The position numbers and the translations under genes are program-made. Under the pieces are notes generated by a model. That model was not told where the DNA came from and ran no database searches. It worked only from the letters and a program-made list of their open reading frames with translations. DNA of 64,000 nucleotides, from contig NW_004450566.1 of NCBI RefSeq assembly GCF_000321225.1, positions 2,190,512-2,254,511 of the forward strand. The letters run 5' to 3'. Within the stretch, counting starts at the first letter, position 1, and every line of letters begins with the position of its first letter. Source of the DNA: Odobenus rosmarus divergens (taxonomy: Eukaryota > Chordata > Mammalia > Carnivora > Odobenidae). Of this stretch, positions 25,130-36,089 are shown one piece after another.

Positions 25130-26400
25130 ATCAACACTCTTTAGAAAATAGATTGCAGAGTCTCCACAGGTAATAGTCACAATGCCCAAATACAATCCAA
25201 AATTAGTCAACATACAGAGAACCAGAAAAAAAATATGACCAAGTCTCAAAGAATGACAGTCAACAAGGCCCAATCTTGCGATAGCCCAGATATTATAATT
25301 ATTAACACAAAGATTTAAAAGCAATATTCTAATTACACTTAAGGGAGACAATGGAAAACATTCACAAATTAAATAATGGATGGAATATAGCAGAGAAATG
25401 GGAAACACAAAAAAGCAAATGGAAATTTTTGCATGAAAAAGTGTAATGGATGAAATTAAAAAATTCACTGAAAGGGCTTTATAACAGAACAAAAATGACA
25501 GAAGAAACAATCTGTGGACATGATAATCAAAAGAAATCCATTATATTAAATAGAGAGGGAAAAAAATTGTAAAGATAGAAGAGCCTCAGGATTCTGTGGG
25601 GCAATATCATAAAGGTACTTAGAATCTCAGAAGGAGCAGAAAGAGGTAAATTGAAGGAAAATACAAGGGAAAAGATGTCTAATGTTTTCCCAAATTAGGT
25701 AAAGATATAAATTTATAAATTTAAGAAGTTCAAATTACCAGGCAGCAAAAATAGGAAGAAAACCATGCCTAGATACATTAAAGTGAAATTGTTGAAAGCT
25801 GAAGATGAAGGAAAATTTTTGAAAGCAGTAGAGAATAAGAACCAAGATTACATACAGCAGAACAAAGACTTGAATGGCCACTAGCTTCTCATCAGAAAGT
25901 ATGGAGCCTGAAAGACAGGGAACAACATCTTTAATGTACTTAAAGAACAAAACTGACAACCAGAATTCTATATCAAGTGAGAATATTCTTCAAGAATGAA
26001 GGTGAGGTAGGGGTGCCTGGGTGGCTCAGTCATTAAGCATCTGCCTTCAGCTCAGGTCATGATCCCAGGTTCCTGGGATCGAGCCCCGTATTGGGCTCCC
26101 GCATCCGGCTCCCTGCTCGGTGGTGGGAAGCCTCCTTCTCCCTCTCCCACTCCCCCTGCTTGTGTTCCCTCTCTCACTGTTTCTCTCTCTGTCGAATAAA
26201 TAAATAAAATCTTAAAAAAAAAAAGAATGAAGGTGAGGTAGAGTCATTTTCAGATAAAGAAAACTAAGAAAATGTGTCTTTACCAGATTTGGCACTGGCA
26301 GAAATGCTAAATGAAGTTAAAGAAAATTATACTAGATGGATGTTAGACCTTAAGTAGCAGGTAAAGATCCCTGGAAATATGTATTGTTGATAAACTATAC
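25130..26400 (+). mobile_element. L1/HAL1-like ORF1 region, sense, split by a SINE
   Basis: Sense-strand ORF1-like text runs through GAAATTAAAAAATTCACTGAAAG, AATCTCAGAAGGAGCAGAAAG, AAGAAAACCATGCCTAGATACATTAAAG, TCTCATCAGAAAGTATGGAG and AACTGACAACCAGAATTCTATATC. After the SINE it resumes with TCATTTTCAGATAAAGAAAAC and GCAGAAATGCTAAATGAAG. All frames are broken. The upstream edge meets the antisense L1 head-to-head at about 25127. Either an old L1 or a HAL1 (ORF2-less) element is possible. The 145-aa minus-strand ORF at 25073-25510 is its antisense shadow. Confidence 0.7.
26011..26222 (+). mobile_element. Can-SINE with perfect 19-bp TSD
   Basis: Full-length: head GGGTGCCTGGGTGGCTCAGT, body CAGGTCATGATCCCAGG, CT-rich stretch, and AATAAATAAAATCTTAAAA tail. 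The direct repeat AAGAATGAAGGTGAGGTAG is at 25992-26010 and 26223-26241. It interrupts the L1 ORF1 remnant. Confidence 0.97.
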
Positions 26401-26867
26401 CTCAAAAAGAAAAAAAAATAAAGGAAATTAGCTAAACTAATATTATGGTACAAATTAGAAAAACAGCAAAAATGAGAGGAATGAGGGAGAAGTATGTCAA
26501 TTGTTTTGTATCAAAAAAACCCAATGAGGTTGAACCTAAAACCAGATTTTAAGCTTTCTTTGATCCATTGTTTCTCAAAGCAAAACTATTCTTTCTATGT
26601 CAAGAAGAAATATGTGGTTTGAAATTATTGTTATAATCTAACTGGACTGGAGGCAAAAGGCATTTTATGTCAGAGAGGTTTTCAAATGCTGGTAGAACTT
26701 AGCTACTGGAAAAGAATTAGAGAAAAGCTATGGCAGTCTATAGACCCTGCACAAATTCTCGTTCTTTGACCAGATTGCTTAAGAAGTATAACTAAGGGCT
26801 AATTGTAGAACTAAGAGATTAAAAATGTTGCAAATTCATTGGAAGAGTTAAAAAAAAAAGTGTCTTT
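26401..26867. other. Unassigned non-coding DNA
   Basis: AT-rich sequence with no gene or repeat that I can name; it may be diverged L1 that I cannot follow. Confidence 0.45.
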
Positions 26868-26883
26868 AAACTGTTGACCATCA

Positions 26884-27104
26884 GAGGTGCCTGGGTGGCT
26901 CAGTTGGTTAGGCATTCAACTCTTGATTTCTCTGTTCAGGTCATAATCTCAGGTCATGATCTCAGGGTCATGAGATCAAGCCCCAAGGTGAGTCAGGCTC
27001 CCTGCCCCTGCTCAGCAGGGAGTCTGCTTCTCTCCCTCTCCCTCTGCCCCTTCTCTCACGCTCTCTATCTCTCTCTCTAAATTAAATAATTAAATCTTAA
27101 AAAA
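26884..27104 (+). mobile_element. Can-SINE with 16-bp TSD
   Basis: Head AGGTGCCTGGGTGGCTCAGT, CT-rich body and AAATTAAATAATTAAATCTTA tail. The direct repeat AAACTGTTGACCATCA (26868-26883) matches AAACTGTTGACAATCA (27105-27120) with one mismatch. A partial internal duplication of the CAGGTCATAATCTCAGGTCATGATCTCAGG segment is visible near 26935-26970. Confidence 0.96.
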
Positions 27105-27384
27105 AAACTGTTGACAATCAAAACTTTAGAAATTGAATTTTGCAAACTAAACAAGACAAGAAGTTTAACTGATAAGATCATGAAAGAAAAAAAAAATCCA
27201 AAATTAGGAACTAAAAAAATGAAATAAATTGACTAAGGACGGGAATCCACAAAGTACTATGAAACCAGTGGCAGGTAAAGAGGCCTCTCAGAAGTGTGCC
27301 CCAGTCTGCAGTCTGTGCAGTGCCCTGGGGCTAACAGCCTTCCAAAAACCATCTCTTCATTTGCCAAACTCCTGTGGAATCCAA

Positions 27385-28290
27385 GTTTGCAAGCCCCTGT
27401 GGCTACCAGAGCCAGGTAATTAAGAGGCAACCTCGGAGCAGCAGCTGCAAAAACTGGGGCACCAAGATATGAAAACCAGGGCACCAACCATGTGTAAATC
27501 TCCCTCTAGGAGACACTGGCACTCTGGGGTGCAGCAAAGAGAGAGTGTAAAGACAGCACCTACATCTGAAGTCTCTGGAAAGGATTACAGTCAACCCCTA
27601 GATGAGTGTTTAATTAGAAGCCTGCCCTCAGGTCACAGCCATGATGATTAGCCCTCTTCACAGTAAGACAGAGCTCTTAGGTCTGTTGCCTTTTACTCTG
27701 CCCTGGGGTGGTAGCTGTTTAAGAACTCTTTCTCCCGTGGTAACAGTCCTATGGGACCCCTTAGCATAAGCCCCATTGGCTGCCAGAGTCAGGTGATGTA
27801 GAACTACACCTTGGTAGCAACTGCAAAAATTGGGGTGCCAGACAAGGGTATGAGCTCCTTTCTGAGTGGCACCAATTATTACAGTTCTGTGGGACCAGGA
27901 ACACAAGCTCCCCTGGTTTCTATAACCAGGTAGTTAACAGATGTCCCCTACGTAGAAACCACAAAGATTATGGCACCAGACACATGTAAAACTTCCCTTC
28001 CAGGAGATACCGATGCTCTGGAAAATGAGAAAGGGAAAGCATGAAGATGGCATCCAACAGTCTCTCTCCCCAGAAAGTATTCCAGCAGGCTCCTAGATAT
28101 GTATACTAAATTAGATGCCTGCCCCTAAGGCCCATGCTTTAATATAAGCAGGTGAGCCTTCTTCACTTTAAGTTTGGGTATAATCAGCTATCTCTGAATT
28201 GGGCCCTGGAGTGGGTAAGTCTGACCATGTGGGCCCTTTTAAAGCTGTCTCCCAGATTGCTACAGTCTTGTGGGTCTCAGGACATGAGAC
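27385..28290 (+). repeat. Diverged ~0.5-kb direct repeat in the L1 5' UTR
   Basis: Block A, GTGTAAATCTCCCTCTAGGAGACACTGGCACTCTGG at 27490-27525, recurs as ATGTAAAACTTCCCTTCCAGGAGATACCGATGCTCTGG at about 27984-28021. CCCCTAGATGAGTGTTTAATTAGAAGCCTGCCC near 27594 recurs as GCTCCTAGATATGTATACTAAATTAGATGCCTGCCC near 28090. Both pairs are about 495 bp apart in the same orientation. A shorter sub-repeat with GGCTACCAGAGCCAGGTAATT, GGCTGCCAGAGTCAGGTGATG and TTTCTATAACCAGGTAGTTAAC recurs within it. This is monomer-like organisation of an L1 promoter region. Whether the family normally has it, or it arose here, cannot be told by eye. Confidence 0.7.
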
Positions 28291-28550
28291 CTGTTGGTGT
28301 TCAAAGTTAGATATTTTGGGGGCTTGTCTCTCTGGTGCAGGTCCTAAAAGTTGAGGTGCTCAGTGTGGGATTCAAACCCTTTGCTCTTTAGGAAGAAGCT
28401 CTCAGTTTTGAGATTTTTCAAAGTTGTGGGTTGCCAGGCTGGGGTGTGGTTTAAGGCGAGACTGTGTCCCCGCCACTCCTTCCCATTTTGATGTGGTTTT
28501 CTTCTTGTTTCTTTGGTGTGTAGCTGTCACTCAGCCAACCTTTAGGGGTT

Positions 28551-28580
28551 TTTGTTGTTGTTGTTGTTCTTGTTGCTGTT
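28551..28580 (+). repeat. (TTG)n microsatellite
   Basis: TTGTTGTTGTTGTTGTTCTTGTTG within the L1 5' UTR. Confidence 0.9.
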
Positions 28581-29109
28581 TTTCTTTAGATGAAATTGTT
28601 TTATGTGTACCTAGAGACTTTGTATGTCTTAGGGAGGAGGTAGGTTCAGGATCTTCCTATGTCACCACGTTGAACTGGAACATCTACTTTGCTCCAGCTT
28701 GCCAGTATCTCCCAGAAAAGAGCTTATATGCTCATCTGGAGCTCCAGTTTTTGTGACTGCAACCCAGGGAATACCACCAGATCACCTGGGCAGTGCGGCT
28801 CACACTAGCAATCCTACAATCCAATATATATTTTTGCATACTTGTAAAAGCTACTGCCGAAGGTCTGGCTTTCAAATGGCCTGACTAGGTACTGAGATCC
28901 TACCCGTAGGGACATTGACATGTCTTGGCCCATCCTCAACTCCTGGGAGCTATTAAATATGTAATAGGCTATTTAGACAGCACAAAGGTTTGAGAGGGAA
29001 AAAGAAAGAGCAAGGGCAGGGTTAAATGTCAAAGTTTATCTCCTACATAAGGCCACCCATTCAAGACTGGAAGAGGTGGTTGTTTCATCTACTGTATAGA
29101 AACTAACTC

Positions 29110-30040
29110 AGAATGAAGAAAAATGAAGAAACAGAGGGATATGTTCCAGGTGAAAGAATAAGATAAAACTTCAGAAATAAACCTTAATAAAATGGAGATA
29201 AGTGATTTACCTGATGACTGGTTCGATGTAATGGTCATAAAGATGCTCACCAAACTGGGGAGAAGAATGCATAAACACAGTGACAATTTCAATAAAGAGA
29301 TGGAAAATATATAAAAAGTACTTAATAAAAGTCAGAGGTTAAGAATACAATAATTAAGCTGAAAAATACACTAATGGAGGTTCAACAGCAGACTAGATGA
29401 AGCAGAAGAAATGATGAGTCAACAAAAAGACAAAGTGATAGAACTCATTCAATCAAAGTAGCAAAAGGAGAAAAGAATGAAAAAAAGTAAAGATACCTTA
29501 AGAGGCTTATGGGACAACATCAAAAGGACTAACATTTGCATAACAGTACAGGGATCCCAGAAGGAGAAGAAGAGTGAAGGGATCAGAAAGCTTCTGTGAA
29601 CAAACAATGGCTGAAAACTGCCCTAGCCTGGGAAATGAAACAGACATTCAGATCCTGGAGACCCAGAGATTTGTGAATAAAGTGAACCCAAAGAGACCCA
29701 CACCAAGATACATTGTAATTAAAATGTCAAAAGTTAAAGACAAAGAATATTAAAAGCAGAAAGAAAAAAACCAACTTGTTATGTACAGTGGAATGCCCAT
29801 AAGACTATAAGCAGATTTTTCAGCAGAAATTTTGCAGGCCAAAAGAGAGTAGCAAGATATAGTCAAAACGTGGAAGAAAAAACACTTCCAACCAAAAATA
29901 CTTTACTCGGCAAAGTTATCATTCAGAATTGAAGGAGAGATAAACAGTTTTCCAGGAAAGCAAAAGATAAAGGAGTTTATCCTCACTAAACTGGCCTTAC
30001 AAGAAATGTTAAAGAGACTCCTTTCAGCTGGGGAAAAGAA
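29110..30040 (+). pseudogene. L1 ORF1 remnant (RNA-binding chaperone)
   Basis: In intact L1 elements ORF1 encodes a trimeric RNA-binding protein that coats L1 RNA. Here its text is readable but frames are broken by substitutions, indels and stops. Landmarks in order are GGAGATAAGTGATTTACCTGATG, AAGATGCTCACCAAACTGGGGAGAAG, GCAGACTAGATGAAGCAGAAG, GGGACAACATCAAAAGGACTAAC, CAAAGAGACCCACACCAAGATACA, TTTTTCAGCAGAAATTTTGC, and CTGGCCTTACAAGAAATGTTAAAGAG near the end. The last motif corresponds to the conserved C-terminal region. It lies about 0.5 kb before ORF2, as in a normal L1. It cannot make protein. Confidence 0.8.
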
Positions 30041-33000
30041 AAAAAAAGGACAAATTAGTAACAAGAAAACATATGAAAGAATAAATCTTACTATAAAGGT
30101 AAATATATAATAAAGGAATGGATTAATCCCTTATGGAGAAGGTTAAAAGACAAATGCAGTAAGAATAACCAATTACAATAATTAAAGAAGAGATACACAA
30201 GGTAAAAAGATGTAAAATGTGAAATCAAAAACATAAAGCCATGCAGTGGTGTAATAAAACTGTTGAGCTTTAGAATGGAATCAAACTTAAGTTATCAACT
30301 TAAAATAGACTGTTATAGATAACAAGTTGTTAATGTAAGCCTCATGGTAACCAAAAGGCAAAAACCTACAGTAAATACACAAAAGATAAAAGGGAAAAAA
30401 TATAAGTATACCACTGGAGAAAGTAATCACACCAGGAAGGAAGAGAGCAATACAAGAAAAAAAGGAACACAGGGGAACTAACTACAAAAACAGCTCATAA
30501 ATAATTAACAATATGGCAATAAGTACATAACTATCAATAATTACTTTAAATGTAAATGGAGTAAACTCTCCAATCAAAAGATGTAGAATGGCTGAATGGG
30601 TGAAAAAAATCCATCTTATAAACTGCATACAAGAGACTCCTGATATAAGGACACGCACAGACTGAAAGTGAAGGGATGGAAAAAGAAAATTCATGCAAAT
30701 GGAAACTAAATGAAAGCTAGAATAGCTATACTTAGATTAATAAACTTTAAAACAAAACTATAATAGGAGACAAAGATAAGTGTTATAATGATAAAGGGAT
30801 CAATCCAATAAGAGGATATAACTTTTTGTAAATATTTATGCACCCAACATAGAGGCACCTAAATATATAAAGCAAATATTAACAGACATAAAGGGAGAAA
30901 TAAAATAGACAGCAATACAATTATAGTAGGGGATATTAATATCCTACTACATCAATAGATAGATCGTTCAGTCAGAAAATCAATAAGGACACATCAGCCT
31001 TAAACAACATGTTAAACCGATGGACTTAACAGATATATACAGAACGTTCCACCCAAAAGCAACAGAATACACATTCTTCTCAAGTTCACATGAAACATTT
31101 TCCAAGATAGATCACCCTTTAGGCCACAAAAGAAGTCTTAATAAATTTAAGAGGATTGAAATCATATCAAGCATCTTTTCTGACCACAGTAGTATGAAAC
31201 TAGAAATTAATTACACAAAGAAAACTGGAAAATTCACAAATATGTGGATATTAAACAATATGCTACTGAACAACCAGTGGGTCAAAGAAGAAATCAAACG
31301 GGAAATCAGAAAATACCTTGAGAAAAATGAAAATGGAAATATACCAAAATTTGTGAGATGCAGCAAAAGCAATTCTAAGAGGAAAGTTTATAGCAATAAA
31401 TGCCTGCTTCAGGAAACAAGAAGCTTCAAATAAACAACACAATTGTATACCTCAAGAAACTAGAAAAAGAATAACAAAGAAGTGCAAAGTTGATAGAAGG
31501 AAGGAAATAAAGATTATAGCAGAAATAAATGGAGGCTAAAAAAGACAATAGAGAAGATCAATAAAACTAAGAGCTGGTTCTTTGAAGAGATAAACAAAAT
31601 TGACAAGCCTTTAGCTAAACTCGCCAAGAAAAAACAAAAGAAAACCCCCCAAAATAAAATCAGAAATGAAAGAGGAAACCTTATAACTGATACCACAGAA
31701 ATACAAGGGATTGTAAGAGACTACTATGGATTATTATTCGCCAACAAATTAGACAACCTAGAAGAAATGGCTAAATTCCTAGAAACATACAACTTACAAA
31801 GACTGATTCAAAATGAAATAGAAAATCTGAATAGACCAATTACTAATTAAGAGAGTGAATCTGTAATAAAAAAAAAAAAAATCTTAACAAACAAAAGTCC
31901 AGGACCAGACAGCTTCACTGGTGAATTCCACCAGACTCTCAAAGAAGAATTAATACCAATCCTTCTCAAACTTTACCAAAAAACAGAAGAGGAGGGAACT
32001 CTTCCCAATGCATTTTATGAGGCTAGCATTACCCTAATACCAAAGCCAGGCAAGGACACCACAAGAAAAGGAAGTTAAAGCCAGTATTCTTGATAAACAT
32101 AGATGCAAAAATCCTCAACAAAATATGAGCAAACTGAATTAAGCAGTTACATTAAAATGATTACACCATGATCAGGTGATATTCTAGGGATGTCAGAATG
32201 GTTCGATGTCCATGAATCAGTCAGGGTGATACACCACATTAACAAAATGAAGGACATAAATCATATCATCTCAATAGATGCAGAAAAAGCATTTGACAAA
32301 ATTCAATATCCATTTATGATGAAAACTCTCAACAAAGTGGGTATAGAAGGAATATACTTCAACATAATCAAGGTCATATATGATAAGTCCACAACTAATG
32401 TTGCACTTAATGGTGAAAAGTTAAAAGCCTTTCTTCTAAGATTAGGAATGCCCACTCTTGCCACCTCTATGCAACATGATATTAGAAGTTCTAGCCCGAG
32501 CAATTACACTAGGGAAAGAAATAAAAAGCATTCAAGTCGGAAAGTAAGAAGTAAAACTGTCACTTTTTGAAGAATACATGATACTATATATAGAAAACCC
32601 TGAAGACTCCATCAAAAAACTATTAGAATAAACAAATTCAGTAAAGAGTTGCACAATATGCAATCAATACACAAAAATCTGTTGTGTTTCTATACACTAA
32701 CAACTAATTCAGAATTGCATCAAAAACAATAAAGTATCTAGGAATAAATTTAACCAAGGAAGTGAAAGATCTATATGTTGAAAACTGCAAGATATTAATT
32801 ATTGAAACTGAAGAAGATACAAATAAATAGAAATATATTCCATACTCATGAATTGGAAGACTCAACACTGTTAAAACGTACATATGACCCAAAGCAATCT
32901 ACACATTCAGTGTACTCCCTATCAAAATACCAATGATATTTTCAAGGAAATAAAACAAAAATTCCTAAAATTTGTACAGAACCACAAAAAACCTCAAGTA

Positions 33001-33587
33001 GTCAAAGCACTCTTGAGGAAAAAGTACAAAGCTAGAGGTAAAACAACACCCGGTTTAATACTATATTACAACACCACAGTAATCCAAACAGTGTCGTATT
33101 GGCATAAAAAGAGACATAGATTAGTGGAACAGATAGACCAGAAATAAACCCACTCATAAGTAATCCATTTATGACAAAGGAGCCAAGAATATATAAGGAA
33201 GAAAGGACAGTCTCTTCAATAAATGGTGTTAGGAAACGGGACAGCCATATGGAAAAAAATGAAATTTGACCATCTTACGCCATGCATAAAGATTAAAATA
33301 GATTAAAGACTTAAATGTAAGACTTGAAACCATAAAATTCCTAGGGAAAAAAAATAGTAAGTTCCTTCACATAGGTCTTGGTTATGATTTTTTGAATCTG
33401 ACACCAAAAGCAGCAAAAGAAAAAAAAAATAAGTGGACTACATCATACTAAAAAGCTTGTACACAGCAAAGGAAACCATTAGCAAAATGAAAAGGCAACC
33501 TAGTGAATGGGAGAAAATATTTGCAAATCATATATCTGATAACGGGCTGATATCCAAAATATACAAAGAACTCATACAACCCAATAG

Positions 33588-33612
33588 CAAAACAAAACAA
33601 AACAAAACAAAA
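33588..33612 (+). repeat. (CAAAA)n short tandem repeat
   Basis: Five CAAAA pentamers inside the ORF2 remnant. Confidence 0.9.
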
Positions 33613-33757
33613 GCATCAGATTAAAAACTGGGCAGAAATAGATATTGTTCCAAAAAAAAACACACAGATGGCCAAAACAGGTAAATGAAAAGATGTTCAA
33701 CACCTTAATCATCAGGGAAATATAAATCAAAACCATAATAAGATATCACCTCATACA

Positions 33758-33779
33758 TAAGCAGGCTCCAGCCTGCTTA
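33758..33779. repeat. Near-perfect hairpin at the SINE junction
   Basis: Two 10-bp arms, TAAGCAGGCT and AGCCTGCTTA, separated by CC, form a perfect inverted repeat. The right arm belongs to the SINE body (AGCCTGCTTAAG). The left arm has no counterpart in L1. Confidence 0.9.
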
Positions 33780-33785
33780 AGATTG

Positions 33786-33816
<31 letters not shown>

Positions 33817-33900
33817 CCCGCCCCTGCCCTTACACTCTCTTTCTCTAGAAAAAAGAAAATGCCTCTGTAGGAAAAAAAAAAAGAAGAAGAAGAAGGAAAA
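33768..33900 (+). mobile_element. 5'-truncated Can-SINE inside L1 ORF2
   Basis: CAGCCTGCTTAAGATTGTCTC, then a (TC)n run at 33786-33811, CCTCTGCCCGCCCCTGCCC and CACTCTCTTTCTCTAG, is the 3' half of an older Can-SINE. A long A/GAA-rich tail follows (to about 33900). The tRNA head is absent. L1 text stops at ATATCACCTCATACATAAG and resumes with AAATAAGTGTTGGCGAGGATG. Confidence 0.8.
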
Positions 33901-34465
33901 AGGCAAAAAATAAGTGTTGGCGAGGATGTAGAGAAAAGGGAACCCTAATATACTGTTGTGGGAATGTAAACTGGGCAGCCACTATGGAAAACAGCATAGA
34001 GGCTCCTCAAAAAAATAAGAATAGAGCTACAATATGATCTAGGATTTCCACTTTTGGGTTTTTACCCAAAGAAAATGAAAACATTTACTCGAAAAGATAT
34101 AGGTACCCCTATGCCCATTGCAACATTATTTACAATAGCCAAGATAGAGCTAACTTAAGTATCAATCACTCTATGAATGGAAAAAGAAAGGATGGTGTAT
34201 ACGTATACAGTGTAATATTATTCAACCATAAAAAAAAGAATGAAAATTCACCATTTGCGACAGCATGGATTGACCCTGATGGTATCAGACTAAGTGAAAT
34301 TAATCAGAGAAAGATAAATACCATATGATCTCTCTTACATGTGGAATCAAAAAAGAGCTCATAGATAGAACAGACTGGTGGTTGCCAGAGGCTGAGCTGT
34401 GGGTTGGGAGAAATGGGTGAAGGGGTCAAAAGGTTAAAAAAGAAAAGATAAAAAGAAAGAAAATG

Positions 34466-34666
34466 TGGGCGCCTGGGTGCCTCAGTTGGTTAAGCGACTG
34501 CCTTCGGCTCAGGTCACGATCCTGGAGTCCCTGGATCGAGTCCCGCATCGGGCTCCCTGCCCAGCAGGGAGTCTGCTTCTCCCTCTGACCTTCCCCCCTC
34601 TCATGTGCTTTCTCTCATTCTCTCTCTCTCTCTCAAATAAATAAATAAAATCTTTAAAAAAAAAAA
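34466..34666 (+). mobile_element. Can-SINE in the A-rich tail of the L1
   Basis: Full-length copy with GGGCGCCTGGGTGCCTCAGT head, CGGCTCAGGTCACGATCCTGG body, CT-rich region and AATAAATAAAATCTTT(A)n tail. The direct repeat AAAGAAAGAAAATG is at 34452-34465 and 34667-34680. It retains several CpGs, including CATCGGGCTCCC, which suggests a fairly young insertion. Confidence 0.96.
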
Positions 34667-34689
34667 AAAGAAAGAAAATGAAATGAATG

Positions 34690-35055
34690 AAGAACACCAG
34701 TCACAAAGCACCCGGAAGCCAGTGAATTTGGACCCAGTTTTCCTTTGTTATCCCAGTCACTATTTAGTTAAAAAGCAAAAGCTAAGTAGCTTGACATTTC
34801 AGAGATTCTGCTTGAAATAACATTAGGTGTTGTTTCCAAATGGATTGCAGAGCTTTTCTGGATAGGAATGATTTATTTCCCTTGTGCTTTAAATGAAGTC
34901 ATTCCGGTATCTATTTGAGCCTATGTATTAGTGTGGGACAAATATTTCTAGCCCCTTTGTTCATTTGTAACCCCCACAGCTCTCGAATAAAAATATGTTC
35001 GTCCGAAGCAGGCTTTCACAGTTATGAATACATATTGCTCTGTAAATTAATTGTT
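34690..35055. other. Unassigned non-coding DNA
   Basis: No gene or named repeat seen. Confidence 0.5.
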
Positions 35056-35059
35056 CATA

Positions 35060-35185
35060 TGTGTACCTCCTGTGTTATGATGAGCCCCTAAAGAGAGGAG
35101 TAGTTCCTTATTTACCTTTGAGTTGCCAGCCCTAGCACAGTGCCCAGTATGCAAGAGATGTTCAGTAAGTTATTGTCAAATAAAG
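35060..35185 (+). mobile_element. L2 3' end
   Basis: GATGAGCCCCTAAAGAGAGGAGTAG, then CCCTAGCACAGTGCCCAGTATGC and ATGTTCAGTAAGTTATTGTC, is a diverged L2 tail in the sense direction. Confidence 0.7.
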
Positions 35186-35189
35186 TGCA

Positions 35190-36085
35190 TTCTGTGCCTA
35201 TTTATTTATACATAATTTGAGAGTCTGGTGCATAATATGGAGATCCTTATTAAGGAAAATCCTTAAGGATTTCGAAATGATGACTGCAAAGAACGTGAAA
35301 GCACCATAGGTCACTTACCCACTAAGACTGCCCTACATTCATGCTGTCAATTACCCATGGGCTTTTACTTCTGTTCCTGAGTAGGAAGTAATTTGGAAAA
35401 GACGTTATTCCGTAATGGCTTAAAAAATAATGGCAAGGATACAAAAAGAAAAAAAGACGAAAGACAATAGCTTTGGGGCTATGACTTACAACATAATAAA
35501 GACCAAAGAGAGTTCCCAAATAAGAAGAGCAAAACAGTGAAAATTGTATAGTGAGGTGGCAGGAATAAATGTTCAGCATTTTTTAGCAAGGTTTGTAGCT
35601 TTTTTTCTTCCTAAACTACCTATTTAAGAAAACTTCACAGTTCACCAAAATATTTGATGAGCTTAAACATTTTCAAATAATTTAAAATAAGTCTCCCATA
35701 TTCACACACAGTATTGCAATGCCAAATATTTAGAGTACAATAAAATTTCACTGATACTAAACACATTAATGATTTCTGGCATGATTCAAAAGGCCCTTCA
35801 GGCTCTTTCAAGATCATTGTTAAAAGATAGCATTTTCCCTTGACCCTCAGGTGCCAAGGATTGAGTTAATCAGGGTCCATAGCTCATGATGTGTTATTAA
35901 CACTGGCCATAAAAAAAGGCCTCTCTTTGTTTTATTCATTTAGTTCCCTTTATGCCCTTACCTGCCTCACATTTACTACTTCCTCTCCAGGCAGTCATTC
36001 CATTCTGTTCAATGTATTTCTTTTTGCTTGTATGTCTTATTATGAAAATGTGATTTAGTTTGTCTTGGATGAATGGATTCAAATA
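35190..36085. other. Unassigned non-coding DNA
   Basis: No gene or named repeat recognised; short minus-strand ORFs at 35322-35579 and 35635-35817 have no domain. Confidence 0.5.
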
Positions 36086-36089
36086 ATGA

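Larger units (their letters stand above)
30510..34240 (+). pseudogene. L1 ORF2 remnant (endonuclease and reverse transcriptase)
   Basis: In a live L1, ORF2 encodes an APE-type endonuclease and a reverse transcriptase that copy L1 RNA at the nick. The N-terminal motif is readable near 30540 (LNVNGVNSPIKR), the CIQET motif near 30629, and the SDHSSMKLEI motif near 31180 at the end of the endonuclease domain. The reverse transcriptase is clearest at 32230-32440 ([26 protein letters not shown]). Damage is extensive: stops throughout, a deletion at about 32445 removing the stretch before GCCCACTCTTGCCACCTC, and the catalytic F-A-D-D motif at about 32560 now reads F-E-E-Y. A poly-A expansion lies at 31868-31881. 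The C-terminal part continues past 33760, where a truncated SINE is inserted, to about 34240. Dead, no host function inferred. Confidence 0.9.
27225..34465 (+). mobile_element. Nearly full-length, dead L1 (L1M-type), about 7.2 kb
   Basis: A single collinear sense-strand L1 can be followed through a long 5' UTR (to about 29090), ORF1 remnant (about 29110-30040), ORF2 remnant (about 30510-34240) and a short 3' UTR. The 3' UTR has CTGGTGGTTGCCAGAGGCTG and GGGTTGGGAGAAATGGGTG and ends in an A-rich tract at about 34437-34465. Every reading frame is broken; the longest intact pieces are 137 and 126 codons. Two later SINEs sit in it (33780-33900 and 34466-34666). The left boundary is uncertain by about 100 bp, and I found no convincing TSD for the L1 itself. 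Length and order of parts distinguish it from the 5'-truncated L1 copies elsewhere in the window. Confidence 0.85.

Noticed and set aside
25073..25510. 145-aa minus-strand ORF resembling a membrane protein
   Set aside because: It lies antisense to L1 ORF1-like text; A-rich L1 sense strands give hydrophobic antisense frames.
28424..28756. 110-aa ORF with cysteine-rich segment
   Set aside because: Lies in the L1 5' UTR; the cysteines come from the TTG/TTGC microsatellite-like tract.
31020..31433. 137-aa plus-strand ORF as a gene
   Set aside because: It is the endonuclease part of a broken L1 ORF2, recorded as part of that pseudogene.
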